Source: Pseudomonas fragi
Lineage (GTDB): Bacteria > Pseudomonadota > Gammaproteobacteria > Pseudomonadales > Pseudomonadaceae
Assembly (NCBI RefSeq): GCF_900105835.1
Contig: NZ_LT629783.1
Span: 124,001 to 188,000, forward strand
DNA: 64,000 nt
Reading direction: 5' to 3'
Shown: piece after piece, positions 36,877-46,351 of the stretch
How the letters are laid out: every line of letters starts with the position of its first letter
Position numbering within the stretch: the first letter of the stretch is position 1
Position numbers and translations under genes: made by a program
The notes under the pieces: generated by a model
Seen by the model: only the letters and a program-made list of their open reading frames with translations
Database searches by the model: none
Told to the model about the DNA's origin: nothing

Positions 36877-36913
36877 ACTGCGAATATGATTGCGACCCAT
36901 TCCTATTCGCAGT
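36877..36913. promoter_or_regulatory. 10-bp inverted repeat upstream of the FecI-type sigma gene
   Basis: ACTGCGAATA and TATTCGCAGT are exact inverted copies separated by 17 bases. They end 28 bp before the sigma factor start. This could be an operator or an mRNA leader hairpin. No clear Fur box was seen. Confidence 0.5.
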
Positions 36914-36941
36914 GTGCTGACCGCACGTCCCGAGGGTTCCC

Positions 36942-37466
36942 GTGTCGCCATCCCCGCCGAACCCACCGCTGCTGCACGCAGACGTGCATGGCCTTTACAG
37001 CGATCATCATGGCTGGCTGGTCAACTGGCTGCGCCGGCGCCTGCGCGATACCGACAATGCCGCCGACCTGGCCCAGGACACCTTTCTTTATGTGCTGGGC
37101 AAGCCTGAGCAGGTGACGCACTTGCGCGAGCCGCGGGCCTGGCTGAGCAGCATTGCCAAGGGCCTGTTGATAGACCGCTTTCGTCGGCACAAGGTCGAAC
37201 AGGCCTACCTGCAAGCGTTGGCGCACCTGCCCGAGCAGCAGATGCCTGCCCCGGAAGAACGCTTGATCCTGCTTGAAACCCTGACCCGAATTGATGCGTT
37301 GCTCGATGGCCTGAAGCCCAATGTGCGCACTGCCTTTTTGCTCTCGCGCCTTGAAGGCCTTGGCTATCAGGCCATCGCCGAGCGCCTGGGCGTTAGCGTC
37401 AGCTCGGTGGAAAAGTACATGGCCACAGCCATCCGCCATTGTTTTTTGGCGCGTCAGGCCCTGTGA
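36942..37466 (+). CDS. FecI-type ECF sigma factor
   Basis: The 174-residue sigma factor has region 2 (LYSDHHGWLVNWLRRRLRDTDNAADLAQDTFLYVL) and region 4 (RTAFLLSRLEGLGYQAIAERLGVSVSSVEKYMATAIRHC), as in FecI/PupI iron-starvation sigmas. A GTG start follows GAGGG. It would transcribe the receptor gene downstream when the cognate siderophore is bound. It overlaps fecR by 4 bp (GTGA), so sigma and anti-sigma are co-translated. Confidence 0.92.
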   Translation: MSPSPPNPPLLHADVHGLYSDHHGWLVNWLRRRLRDTDNAADLAQDTFLYVLGKPEQVTHLREPRAWLSSIAKGLLIDRFRRHKVEQAYLQALAHLPEQQMPAPEERLILLETLTRIDALLDGLKPNVRTAFLLSRLEGLGYQAIAERLGVSVSSVEKYMATAIRHCFLARQAL

Positions 37467-38446
37467 GCGCGGGTTCGTCACCGCCTGAATTTGCCCCCCA
37501 TGTGCTGGACCAGGCGATTGACTGGCTGGTCAAAACCCGGTCCGGTGCAGCACCGCCGCAGGTGTTTGCGGCGTGTGAGCAATGGCGCGCCGCCGACGCC
37601 AGCCATGAAGCTGCCTGGCAAGCCCTGCAAATGACCGAGAGCACCTTGCGCCAGGCTTCGGCGCTGCCCGGGCGCGTGGCCCTGGACACCTTGGCCGGCA
37701 GTGGCCGCCTGCGTTCACGGCGCCAGGCCCTCAAGGTACTGGGGTTGGGCATGCTGGGGTCGGGAGCGGGGGGCCTGCTGCTGCAACAGCAGCCCTGGCG
37801 TAGCTTTGGCGCAGACTATGCGACAGGCGTGGGGGAACGACGCTCCTTCAACCTGCTCGATGGCACGCGATTGCAGCTCAATACCGACAGTGCTGCTGAC
37901 GTGCTGTTCACGGAGCAACAGCGCCTGATCGTATTGCGCGATGGCGAGATTTTTGTCCGCACGGGTTTGGACCCTGCCGCTGCCAGCGGGCGCCGGCCGT
38001 TTTGGGTACACACCCGCGAGGCGCGGTTGCAGGCTATTGGCACCGCATTCGATGTCCGTCAGGAGTCGGGGCGTACTCGATTGATGGTCGAGGAGGGCGT
38101 AGTAGCGATTCACTTGCCCGATGCCCGGCCAGTGCTGGTACAGGCGGGCAGCGAGTACCTGATCGAGCCGGGCTCGGCGCAGTTGCAGCCGGCGTCTGTG
38201 TTTAATGCTAATGGCTGGGTCAGCGGTGTGCTGGTGGCCAGGCAGATGCGCCTGCAGGATCTCGTGCAAGAGCTGGCGCGCTATCGCCACGGCTGGTTGC
38301 AGTGCGATCCGGCGGTCGCTCAATTACGGGTTTCCGGGGTGTTTCAACTCGACCGCATTGACCACGCGCTGGACGGGTTGAGCCAGTCACTGGCGGTACG
38401 TGTTGAGCGCCGGACACGGTTCTGGACGCGGATTGTGCAAGCTTAA
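37463..38446 (+). CDS. FecR-type anti-sigma regulator
   Basis: The 327-residue inner-membrane signal transducer has an N-terminal anti-sigma domain (residues 10-75, with ACEQWRAADASHEAAWQAL), one membrane segment near 90-108, and a periplasmic FecR domain (VGERRSFNLLDGTRLQLNTDS and AIGTAFDVRQESGRTRLMVEEG). The C-terminal part should contact the receptor's STN domain. The segment RSRRQALKVLGLG (85-97) resembles a twin-arginine export signal placed internally. The GTG start at 37463 overlaps the sigma gene stop. Confidence 0.91.
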   Translation: MSAGSSPPEFAPHVLDQAIDWLVKTRSGAAPPQVFAACEQWRAADASHEAAWQALQMTESTLRQASALPGRVALDTLAGSGRLRSRRQALKVLGLGMLGSGAGGLLLQQQPWRSFGADYATGVGERRSFNLLDGTRLQLNTDSAADVLFTEQQRLIVLRDGEIFVRTGLDPAAASGRRPFWVHTREARLQAIGTAFDVRQESGRTRLMVEEGVVAIHLPDARPVLVQAGSEYLIEPGSAQLQPASVFNANGWVSGVLVARQMRLQDLVQELARYRHGWLQCDPAVAQLRVSGVFQLDRIDHALDGLSQSLAVRVERRTRFWTRIVQA

Positions 38447-38449
38447 ACC

Positions 38450-38609
38450 GTAGCAGCTGCCGAAGGAACGAGGCTGCGTTCGGCGGCGAAGCCGTCGTAA
38501 AACCTCATAGTCGGGTTTAACTGATACACCGCAGAATCTGATTTTGCGACGACTACGTCGGGGTGCCGCATCACGCCGAACGCAGCCTCGTTCCTATGGC
38601 AGCTGCTAC
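38450..38609. repeat. ~160-bp GTAGC-ended repeat, copy 3
   Basis: Ends GTAGCAGCTGCCGAAGGAAC and a near-complement ending GGCAGCTGCTAC. It splits fecR from the receptor gene, so the receptor promoter must lie in the remaining 110 bp (38610-38719). Confidence 0.9.
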
Positions 38610-38719
38610 GAGGTTTTGCGCAGTTACAAATACGAATAATTATCACATTTCTTTGCGGGTTTTCGGCTGGCCTTCGACAGATAGGCATAAGACTTATCCA
38701 TTGCAGGAGCCCCGCGCCA

Positions 38720-41164
38720 ATGTCCCGTGTTTTTCCCATCCCTTCATTGCCTCCCCGCAGCCGCCTGGCCATTGCCTTGCATATCGTTTTGCTGGGCTCC
38801 GTCGTGCAGCCATTGGCGCAGGTCAGCGCTGCGCCCTTGAGCGTCCAGCGCAGCTTCGATGTACCCGCCAGCAATCTGCAGGATGCACTGAACCGCTTCG
38901 CCCAGCAGGCCAATATCTCCCTGCCTTATGATCCGGCGCTGGTGCAAGACAAGCAGGCGTCAGCTCTCAAGGGCAGTTTTGAGGTGGCTCAGGGCTTGCA
39001 GCAACTGCTCAGGGGCAGCGGCTTGACCGCCACCGAAGGCGCCGGCGGAGTCTGGACCCTGTACTCGCTGACCTCCGGCAATGCGCAGGGGCAGTTGCAA
39101 CTGCAAGCTACCAGCGTCACGGGTATGGCGTTGGGCAGCACCACTGAGGGTAGTCACTCCTACACCACGGGTGAAACCAGTACAGCAACCAAATTGCCGC
39201 TTTCGCTGCGCGAAACGCCGCAATCGGTCACGGTCATTACCCGTCAGCAAATGACTGACCAGGGCTTGGGCAGTATCGCTCAGGTATTGTCGCAAACGCC
39301 CGGTATCACCGTGGTGCATGACGACAGCGAGCGCTACAACTTTTACTCACGGGGTTTCACCCTCGATAACTTCCAGTACGACGGCGTACCGACCTCGGAC
39401 TTCACCACCAATACCAACGGCCTGGGCATGCGCGACATGGCCATTTACGATCGCGTAGAGGTGGTGCGCGGTGCCACCGGTTTGATGAGCGGTGTGGGTA
39501 GCCCGTCGGGGGCGGTGAATCTGGTGCGAAAACGCCCGACCAAGGAATTTCAGGGATATATATCGGGCAGCGGCGGCTCATGGGACCGCTATCGCAGTGA
39601 GCTGGACGTGTCCGGGCCGCTGACGGAAAACGCTGCACTGCGCGGGCGTGTGGTGGCCGCCCACGAAGATGGCCGCTCCTTTATCGATCGCTATTCCTCG
39701 ACCAAGGACGTGTTCTACGGTATCGGCGAAGCGGATTTGACCGACGACACCACTCTTTACGCCGGTATCGACTACCAGCGGATCAATTCCAACGGCTCAA
39801 GTTTTGGCCAGTTGCCGCTGTATTACAGCGACGGCAGCCGCACCCACTTCAAGCGCTCGATGAATCCCGCAGCCAAGTGGGCCTATGCCGACAGTGAAAG
39901 CACCAAGTACTTCGCCGGTGTTGAACAGCGGTTTGCCAACGACTGGCTGCTCAAGGTCGAGGCCAGCCACTGGAAGGGCAACACCGAGCAGTTGCAGGGC
40001 AACCTTGTGGGCTGGGGGCCTTTCCCGGACAAGGCCACCGGCGAAGCGCAGTTTATGAGCGGGACCAAAACCTTCAAGATCAATACCGACACGCTGGACG
40101 CCTATGCAACCGGGCCGTTTGAGTTGTTGGGACGTACCCATGATCTGGTGGTGGGGATGAACGTCAGTGACCGGCGCACGGACTATCTGGCGATGAATGC
40201 CGATGACCTGACCGTCAATTACCAGAACTGGAACAACGACGCGCCGCGCCCTACAGATTTGAGCCAGGGCTTGAAGCAAAAGTACACGACCAAAGAGTCG
40301 GCAGCCTACGCAGCATTGCGCCTTAAACCTGTAGACGATCTGTCGATCATCCTTGGAACCAGGGTGGTGGACTACGATCGCAAGGGCACAATGACCTATA
40401 ACGCGGCGCAAACTGTGCCAACCACGGATAACAGCAAAAAAACCGGGAAGATGATTCCTTATGCCGGGATCGTCTACGACTTGAGCGAAAACCACTCGGT
40501 CTATGCCAGCTATACGGATATCTTCACCCCGCAAAGCTACTTCGACCGCGACGACAAGGTTCTGCCGCCGATGACCGGCCAAAGTTATGAGGCCGGTCTG
40601 AAGTCCGAGTATTTCGGCGGTGCGCTGAACACCAGTTTCGCCCTGTTCATGATCAAGCAGGACAACTACGCCGAATACGATGGTGTACGCGATGACGGCC
40701 AGGATGCCTACAAGGCAATCAGCGGAACCAAAACCAAGGGTTTGGAGGCCGAAATATCCGGTGAAATCATGACCGGCTGGCAATTGCTGGCGGGCTACAC
40801 CTACGCCCAGCCACGGGACAAGGACGGCAAGCGGATCAACAGCAACCACCCGGAGCAATTGTTCAAACTGGCCACCAGCTATCAATTGACCGGCGACCTC
40901 AAAGACCTCAACGTGGGCGGCAACCTGACCTGGCAGGGCTCGACCTACAGCGAGCTGGATTCCTCGATCAAGACCGAGGCCAAGGAGGGCAGCTTTGCCG
41001 TGGTCGGCCTGATGGCCCGCTATGACATCAGTAAAAACCTCAGTGCGTCGGTCAATCTGAACAACGTCTTCGATCGTGAGTACCTCAGCGGTTACGGCCT
41101 CTACTCGACTTATTACTACGGTGACCCGCGCAACCTGATGCTGGGTATGAAGTACCGTTTCTGA
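38720..41164 (+). CDS. TonB-dependent siderophore receptor with STN signalling domain
   Basis: The 814-residue outer-membrane transporter has a signal peptide (cleavage probably near VSAAP), an STN domain at about 45-115 (SFDVPASNLQDALNRFAQQANISLPYDP), a plug domain (LSLRETPQSVTVITRQQMTDQGL, then DRVEVVRGATGLMSGVGSPSGAVNLV), and a 22-strand barrel ending in Phe (NLMLGMKYRF). The STN domain marks it as a transducer for the FecI/FecR pair just upstream. The ligand is probably a ferric siderophore (FpvA/FoxA-like); which one cannot be told. Confidence 0.94.
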   Translation: MSRVFPIPSLPPRSRLAIALHIVLLGSVVQPLAQVSAAPLSVQRSFDVPASNLQDALNRFAQQANISLPYDPALVQDKQASALKGSFEVAQGLQQLLRGSGLTATEGAGGVWTLYSLTSGNAQGQLQLQATSVTGMALGSTTEGSHSYTTGETSTATKLPLSLRETPQSVTVITRQQMTDQGLGSIAQVLSQTPGITVVHDDSERYNFYSRGFTLDNFQYDGVPTSDFTTNTNGLGMRDMAIYDRVEVVRGATGLMSGVGSPSGAVNLVRKRPTKEFQGYISGSGGSWDRYRSELDVSGPLTENAALRGRVVAAHEDGRSFIDRYSSTKDVFYGIGEADLTDDTTLYAGIDYQRINSNGSSFGQLPLYYSDGSRTHFKRSMNPAAKWAYADSESTKYFAGVEQRFANDWLLKVEASHWKGNTEQLQGNLVGWGPFPDKATGEAQFMSGTKTFKINTDTLDAYATGPFELLGRTHDLVVGMNVSDRRTDYLAMNADDLTVNYQNWNNDAPRPTDLSQGLKQKYTTKESAAYAALRLKPVDDLSIILGTRVVDYDRKGTMTYNAAQTVPTTDNSKKTGKMIPYAGIVYDLSENHSVYASYTDIFTPQSYFDRDDKVLPPMTGQSYEAGLKSEYFGGALNTSFALFMIKQDNYAEYDGVRDDGQDAYKAISGTKTKGLEAEISGEIMTGWQLLAGYTYAQPRDKDGKRINSNHPEQLFKLATSYQLTGDLKDLNVGGNLTWQGSTYSELDSSIKTEAKEGSFAVVGLMARYDISKNLSASVNLNNVFDREYLSGYGLYSTYYYGDPRNLMLGMKYRF

Positions 41165-41231
41165 CGAGGTTTTCATCTCGCGTTTGCCCTGCGTCGGCTA
41201 TGGTTAAAAACCACGAAAACGGAGGCTGGCA

Positions 41232-42008
41232 ATGAGCGATCCCACCATCCATCAGGCAGCAGCAGACGGTTACAAGCAAGGCGCCGACACCTATGTGCGC
41301 GGGCGCCCGGATTACCCGGCGGGTGTAACTGCATGGCTGTGCGAAACCCTTGGCCTGGGCCCCGGGCAAACCGTGCTTGAAGTCGGCGCCGGTACCGGCA
41401 AGTTCACCACGCGCCTGTTGCAGACGGGCGCGCGGGTGATTGTGGTAGAGCCGGTGCAGGCCATGCTCGACAAGCTCTCGGGCAGCTACCCCGAAGTCGA
41501 AACCCATCAAGGCACCGCCCAGGCCATACCCCTGGCCGATGCCAGTGTCGATGTGGTGGTGTGCGCGCAAGCTTTTCACTGGTTTGCCACCTCTGCCGCG
41601 CTGACCGAGATGTATCGCGTGCTCAAGCCAGGTGGGCAACTGGGGCTGATCTGGAACCTGCGCGATGCCAGTGTGCCGTGGGTGGCGCAACTGGATGCGC
41701 TGGTCAATCAGTGGGAAGGCGATGCGCCGCGCTTTTATACCGGCGCATGGCGTCAGGCATTTCCTCATCCGGGCTTTGGCCCTTTGCGCGAGCAGCAGTT
41801 GAGCCATTCCCACGACGGACCGGTAGAGGACGTGATCTTCAATCGGGTGCGTTCGACCAGTTTTATCTCGGCGCTGGCACCGGCCGAGCGTGATCGGCTG
41901 GAACAGCAACTGACGGCTTTTGTCGCCTCGCACAGTGTGTTGAATCACGGTGCCACCGTCAGCGTGCCGTATGTCACATCGGCATTTGTCACCCGCAAGG
42001 AGCCTTGA
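41232..42008 (+). CDS. Class I SAM-dependent methyltransferase
   Basis: The 258-residue Rossmann-type methyltransferase has motif I TVLEVGAGTGKFTTRLL, an acidic motif II (VIVVEPVQAML) and motif IV (ASVDVVVCAQAFHWFAT). The HWF segment and the rest resemble the UbiE/trans-aconitate-type small-molecule methyltransferases (Methyltransf_11). Substrate unknown. It sits between the receptor and hldD with its own short leader. Confidence 0.85.
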   Translation: MSDPTIHQAAADGYKQGADTYVRGRPDYPAGVTAWLCETLGLGPGQTVLEVGAGTGKFTTRLLQTGARVIVVEPVQAMLDKLSGSYPEVETHQGTAQAIPLADASVDVVVCAQAFHWFATSAALTEMYRVLKPGGQLGLIWNLRDASVPWVAQLDALVNQWEGDAPRFYTGAWRQAFPHPGFGPLREQQLSHSHDGPVEDVIFNRVRSTSFISALAPAERDRLEQQLTAFVASHSVLNHGATVSVPYVTSAFVTRKEP

Positions 42009-42078
42009 CCTGCATCAATGCGCCTGACTTGCACAGGCATAGCCTGAGCTCCATCCATGTTCCAGGAGGTTGCCACAG

Positions 42079-43077
42079 ATGAGCATCATCGTGACCGGGG
42101 CTGCCGGGTTTATCGGCAGCAATCTGGTGAAGGCGCTTAACCGGCGCGGCGAGCGCGACATCATCGCCGTCGACGACCTGACTGACGGCGACAAGTGCCG
42201 TAACCTGGCGGACTGCGATATCGCCGATTACTTCGACAAGCGCGAATTCGTACAGCGTTTTGCTACCCATCAACTGGGCGATGTACGCGCCGTGTTCCAT
42301 CAGGGGGCGTGTTCCAGCACGGTCGAAAGCGATGGGCGGCTGATGATGGACAACAACTACCGTTACAGCTGCGATGTGCTTCAAGCCTGTGTGCAGCAGA
42401 CCGTACCCTTGCTGTATGCCTCTTCGGCGGCGGTGTACGGGGCTGGGCGGGACTTTCGCGAAGCCCGCGAATGCGAGCGGCCGTTGAACGTGTATGCGTA
42501 TTCAAAATTTCTCTTCGACCAGCGGGTCCGTCAGTTGCTGCCCAGGGCGCGCAGCCAGATCGTCGGCTTGCGCTACTTCAATGTGTATGGCCCGCGCGAG
42601 CAGCATAAAGGGCGTATGGCGTCGATGGTCTGGCACTGTTTCAACCAGTACCGGGAGCGTGGCCATGTCGAGCTGTTTGGTGAGTACGGGGGTTACCCGG
42701 CGGGCGGGCATGAGCGCGATTTTGTTTCGGTGGAGGATGTGGTCAAGGTCAATCTGCACTGGCTGGACCACCCGCAGACCAGCGGCATTTTCAACCTGGG
42801 CACGGGGCAGGCGCGGTCATTCAATGATCTGGCGCTGGCGACCATCAACAGCGTGCGCTGTGCCGAGGATCGCCCCCCCCTGACCCTGGAAACGGCCTTG
42901 CTGGACGGTGTGTTGCGGTATTGCGAGTTCCCCGAGGGGCTCAAGCACAAGTACCAGGTGTACACCTGCGCTGATCTCGGCCAGTTGCGTGAGGCGGGTT
43001 ATCGCGAGCCGATGCTGGGGCTGGAGGAGGGCGTGCAGCGCTATTGCGCACAGTTGCTTGGCCGCTGTGACCGCTGA
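42079..43077 (+). CDS. hldD: ADP-L-glycero-D-manno-heptose 6-epimerase
   Basis: The 332-residue short-chain dehydrogenase-type epimerase completes ADP-L-glycero-beta-D-manno-heptose for the LPS inner core. NADP site [18 protein letters not shown], catalytic YAYSK with the upstream SSAAVYG, and [15 protein letters not shown] are clear. AGGAGG lies upstream of the ATG; the longer TTG frame was rejected. The symbol rfaD is also used. It is not next to other heptose genes here, so a second copy elsewhere is possible. Confidence 0.9.
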   Translation: MSIIVTGAAGFIGSNLVKALNRRGERDIIAVDDLTDGDKCRNLADCDIADYFDKREFVQRFATHQLGDVRAVFHQGACSSTVESDGRLMMDNNYRYSCDVLQACVQQTVPLLYASSAAVYGAGRDFREARECERPLNVYAYSKFLFDQRVRQLLPRARSQIVGLRYFNVYGPREQHKGRMASMVWHCFNQYRERGHVELFGEYGGYPAGGHERDFVSVEDVVKVNLHWLDHPQTSGIFNLGTGQARSFNDLALATINSVRCAEDRPPLTLETALLDGVLRYCEFPEGLKHKYQVYTCADLGQLREAGYREPMLGLEEGVQRYCAQLLGRCDR

Positions 43078-43124
43078 TACGGTCGACCTGTTTGGGGGCG
43101 GGATCTGTGAGCACATGTTTACTT

Positions 43125-43211
43125 TGTGGGAGCGGGCTTGCTCGCGATGGCATCGACGCGGTTCAACTGAAACACCGCGCCGCCTGCATCGCGAGCAAGC
43201 CCGCTCCCACA
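43125..43211. repeat. REPIN copy 4 (87 bp)
   Basis: Inverted REP arms TGTGGGAGCGGGCTTGCTCG and the complement ending CGCTCCCACA between the convergent hldD and tal genes. Confidence 0.93.
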
Positions 43212-43219
43212 GGATGAAG

Positions 43220-44143
43220 TTATTTAGCTGACAATAGTGCTTCCAGTTTTTCCTGGTCACGGGCGAACTGGCGAATGCCTTCGGCCAGTTTTTCGGTGGC
43301 CATTGCATCTTCGTTGGAGGCCCAGCGGAATTGCGCTTCGTTGAGGCTCAGGCGTGGCTCGCCTTTGTGGCCAGGGGCCAGTTTGCGCTCCAGCTTGCCG
43401 TCGTCCAGTGCCAGTTTTTCCAGCAGGTCGGGGCTGATGGTCAGGCGGTCGCAACCGGCCAGTTGCTCGATCTGGTTAAGGTTGCGGAAGCTCGCACCCA
43501 TCACCACGGTGTTGTAGCCATTGGCTTTGTAGTAGTTGTAGATGCGGGTAACGGACTGCACGCCCGGATCATCGGAGCCTACATAATCAATACCGGTGGA
43601 CTTCTTGTACCAGTCGTAGATCCGGCCCACGAACGGCGAGATCAGGAACACTCCGGCATCGGCACAGGCAGCTGCCTGGGCAAACGAGAACAGCAGGGTC
43701 AGGTTGGTTTGAATGCCGTCCTTTTCCAGCTTCTCGGCCGCGCGAATGCCTTCCCAGGTCGATGCCAGCTTGATCAGCACGCGGTCGCGGCCTACGCCGG
43801 CCTTGTCGTAAAGCTCGATCAACTGGTGGGCTTTTTGCAGCAGGGCCGGTTCGTCGAACGACAGGCGGGCGTCGACTTCAGTGGAAATGCGCCCCGGAAT
43901 CACGTTCAAGATACCGCTACCCACGGAGACCGCGAAGTGGTCGCAGGCCTGGCCTACATCGCCTTTGGCGTGGCTAATGGCGTTTTGCAGCAGTTCTGCG
44001 TAGCCGGGCATCGCTGCAGCCTTGAGCAGCAGCGACGGGTTGGTGGTTGCATCCACGGGTTTGAGGCGGGTAATCGCGTCGAGGTCGCCGGTGTCTGCGA
44101 CCACGGTGGTGAACTGCTTGAGTTGTTCCAGCTTGGAAGTCAT
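43220..44143 (-). CDS. tal: Transaldolase
   Basis: The 307-residue enzyme of the non-oxidative pentose phosphate pathway transfers dihydroxyacetone units. The Schiff-base lysine is Lys125 in [32 protein letters not shown] and [27 protein letters not shown] are family signatures. It is close in size to E. coli TalB. No pentose phosphate gene is adjacent. Confidence 0.96.
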   Translation of the reverse strand: MTSKLEQLKQFTTVVADTGDLDAITRLKPVDATTNPSLLLKAAAMPGYAELLQNAISHAKGDVGQACDHFAVSVGSGILNVIPGRISTEVDARLSFDEPALLQKAHQLIELYDKAGVGRDRVLIKLASTWEGIRAAEKLEKDGIQTNLTLLFSFAQAAACADAGVFLISPFVGRIYDWYKKSTGIDYVGSDDPGVQSVTRIYNYYKANGYNTVVMGASFRNLNQIEQLAGCDRLTISPDLLEKLALDDGKLERKLAPGHKGEPRLSLNEAQFRWASNEDAMATEKLAEGIRQFARDQEKLEALLSAK

Positions 44144-44298
44144 GAGCGTCTCTGTCGGAAAGGTATTAATGGCAGTACAGATTGAGTGCGTTATCGATCA
44201 ATAGTTCGTTGAACCCAGAGTGGCAGAATGCCGCTGAATGCGTTCCCAGTGCAACTAATGGTGCGGATTTAATCTGTCGCAGTGCCATTCTCCCGATT

Positions 44299-44529
44299 TT
44301 ACAGTTCCAGCTTGCCCCAACCCGGCTTGGGCGGCTCTGGCTCGGCAGTCTGCACGGCATTGACGGTTTTGCCGGTGGCCAGTTCGACCCGGCGCGCCAC
44401 TTCCGGGTCGTCGGCAAAGGGCATCAGGCTGGCTTCGTCGATATCCTTTGCGGTTTTGTGCTTCAGGCACCAGCCCACCGCGAAGTACAGGCTGATCACG
44501 GCGGCGCTGTTGAGGGCGAGGTCGAGCAT
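44299..44529 (-). CDS. Small membrane-anchored protein downstream of ccoN
   Basis: The 76-residue protein has one N-terminal hydrophobic segment (LALNSAAVISLYFAVGWCL) and a soluble tail ending PKPGWGKLEL. AAGGAG lies 8 nt before the ATG at 44529. It follows ccoN by 56 bp, and a similar small gene accompanies the orphan ccoN4 of P. aeruginosa, so it may be a small accessory subunit. It is not an obvious CcoQ. A perfect hairpin lies between the two genes. Confidence 0.72.
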   Translation of the reverse strand: MLDLALNSAAVISLYFAVGWCLKHKTAKDIDEASLMPFADDPEVARRVELATGKTVNAVQTAEPEPPKPGWGKLEL

Positions 44530-44551
44530 GGGCAAGGCTCCTTGCGCAAAG

Positions 44552-44578
44552 GCAACGCAGGCCCTTGGCCTGCGTTGC
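44552..44578 (-). terminator. Perfect 12-bp hairpin between ccoN and the small gene
   Basis: GCAACGCAGGCC, three bases, then its exact complement. The following minus-strand TTTGCGC is only weakly T-rich, so it may act as a partial terminator or mRNA stabiliser that sets a ccoN to small-gene ratio. Confidence 0.55.
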
Positions 44579-44585
44579 AGGGGGC

Positions 44586-46013
44586 TCAGGCGATCCGGGC
44601 AGTCAGTTCGGCCTGTTTGAGGTTGCCTACGCGCACCGTGCGCCAGACGTTGTAGGCCATAAGCAGCATGCCGCAGAGGAAAAACACACCGCCCACCAGG
44701 CGCACGACGAAGCCAGGGTGGCTGGCCTGCAGTGACTCCACAAACGAGTAGGTCAGCGTGCCGTCATCGTTGATTGCGCGCCACATCAGGCCCTGGGTGA
44801 TGCCGTTGACCCACATCGAGGCGATATAAAGCACGGTGCCAATGGTGGCCAGCCAGAAGTGCAGGTTGATCAGCGGGGTGCTGTACATCTGCTCGCGGCC
44901 GAAGATTTTCGGGATCATGTGGTACAGCGCGCCGAAGGTGATCATCGCCACCCAGCCCAGGGCCCCGGCGTGAACGTGGCCGATGGTCCAGTCGGTGTAG
45001 TGGGAGAGGGCGTTAACGGTCTTGATCGCCATCATCGGGCCTTCAAAGGTCGACATGCCGTAGAACGCCAGCGACAGCACCAGAAACCGCAGGATCGGGT
45101 CGGTGCGCAATTTATGCCAGGCGCCCGAAAGGGTCATCATGCCGTTGATCATGCCGCCCCAGCTGGGGGCCAGCAGGATGATCGACATCGCCATGCCCAA
45201 GGACTGGGCCCAGTCCGGCAGCGCGGTGTAGTGCAAGTGGTGGGGGCCGGCCCAGATATACAGGGTGATCAGTGCCCAAAAATGTACGATGGACAGGCGA
45301 TAAGAGTAAATCGGCTTGCCGACTTGTTTGGGCACGAAGTAGTACATCATCCCCAGAAAGCCCGTAGTCAGGAAGAAGCCGACGGCGTTATGCCCGTACC
45401 ACCACTGCACCATGGCATCGGTGGCGCCGGCATACACCGGGTATGACTTGAACCAGTCCACGGGGATCGCCAGGTGGTTGACCACATGGAGCATGGCGAT
45501 CACCAGGATAAAGGCGCCGAAAAACCAGTTGCCGACATAGATATGCTTTGTCTTGCGTTGCACCACGGTGGTGAAAAACACGATGGCGTAGGCCACCCAC
45601 ACCACGGTCAGCCAGACAGCGCCGGTAAACTCGATTTCGGCGTATTCCTTGGTGGTGGTGTAGCCCAGGGGCAGGGTGACCAGCATGATCACGATCACCG
45701 ACTGCCAGCCCCAGAAAGTAAAGGCCGCGAGTTTGTCCGAGTACAGCCGTACCCCGCAGGTACGTTGTACGGCGTAATAGCTGGCGGCAAATTGCGCGCT
45801 GCCGGCAAAGCCGAAAATCACCAGGCTGGTGTGCAACGGTCGCAGGCGGCCGAAGGTGGTCCAGGGCAGGTCGAGGTTCATCTGTGGCCAGGCCAGTTGT
45901 GAGGCGATCCACACGCCCATGGCCATGCCGACTACGCCCCACACTACGGTCATGATGGCGAATTGGCGGACGACCTTATAGTTATAGGCCTGCCCGTTCA
46001 GTGCTGTGCTCAT
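44586..46013 (-). CDS. ccoN: Orphan cbb3-type cytochrome c oxidase catalytic subunit CcoN
   Basis: The 475-residue haem-copper oxidase subunit I has about twelve membrane segments. [49 protein letters not shown] and the late [25 protein letters not shown] blocks hold the His ligands. No ccoO, ccoP or ccoQ follows, so it is an orphan like CcoN3/CcoN4 of P. aeruginosa, which swap into complexes made from the main operon. The ATG at 46013 (GGAAGA upstream) is used; a GTG five codons earlier is possible. ANR control is common for such genes but no full box was found. Confidence 0.93.
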   Translation of the reverse strand: MSTALNGQAYNYKVVRQFAIMTVVWGVVGMAMGVWIASQLAWPQMNLDLPWTTFGRLRPLHTSLVIFGFAGSAQFAASYYAVQRTCGVRLYSDKLAAFTFWGWQSVIVIMLVTLPLGYTTTKEYAEIEFTGAVWLTVVWVAYAIVFFTTVVQRKTKHIYVGNWFFGAFILVIAMLHVVNHLAIPVDWFKSYPVYAGATDAMVQWWYGHNAVGFFLTTGFLGMMYYFVPKQVGKPIYSYRLSIVHFWALITLYIWAGPHHLHYTALPDWAQSLGMAMSIILLAPSWGGMINGMMTLSGAWHKLRTDPILRFLVLSLAFYGMSTFEGPMMAIKTVNALSHYTDWTIGHVHAGALGWVAMITFGALYHMIPKIFGREQMYSTPLINLHFWLATIGTVLYIASMWVNGITQGLMWRAINDDGTLTYSFVESLQASHPGFVVRLVGGVFFLCGMLLMAYNVWRTVRVGNLKQAELTARIA

Positions 46014-46351
46014 GCTCAAGTCTTCCACGGTTCAAAGTCCTGCCAGGCCTCGTGGTCTGGCGCAGGGTGAACTTTAGGAAGTGGGGCAAAAACAAAACAG
46101 ATGCAGAAAACAAGAATTAATACGGCGCACAAATTTGCGCAGGTTCAGGCGTATTTTGATCAATCTGATCTGGTTTTCGAGTGTTTTATAATCACCATCT
46201 ATAACTGAGCTGTAAGGCTCATGCCGATATGTATTGAGTATTCGATCACAATCATCGTCGGATAAAACCGGGTTCTGCGGTGATTATTCTATGCTTGGCT
46301 ATACCTATAGGGGCGCGTTCCTACGGCTGCGCCCCCTACAGGAGCTACAGA
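46014..46351. promoter_or_regulatory. Divergent intergenic region ccoN / DUF3313 lipoprotein
   Basis: The region is 338 bp with an A+T-rich centre (46080-46260) that must carry both promoters. A TTGATCAA core at 46158 recalls half of an ANR/FNR site but lacks the proper second half. Near the lipoprotein start, AGGGGCGC/GCGCCCCCT (46309-46337) can pair just before the ribosome site. Confidence 0.45.

Noticed and set aside
38628..38646. Fur box before the TonB receptor gene
   Set aside because: Only an ATAATTAT core is seen; too few matches to the 19-bp consensus.
46154..46172. ANR/FNR box upstream of ccoN
   Set aside because: TTGATCAA is present but the spaced TTGAT/ATCAA arrangement is not.
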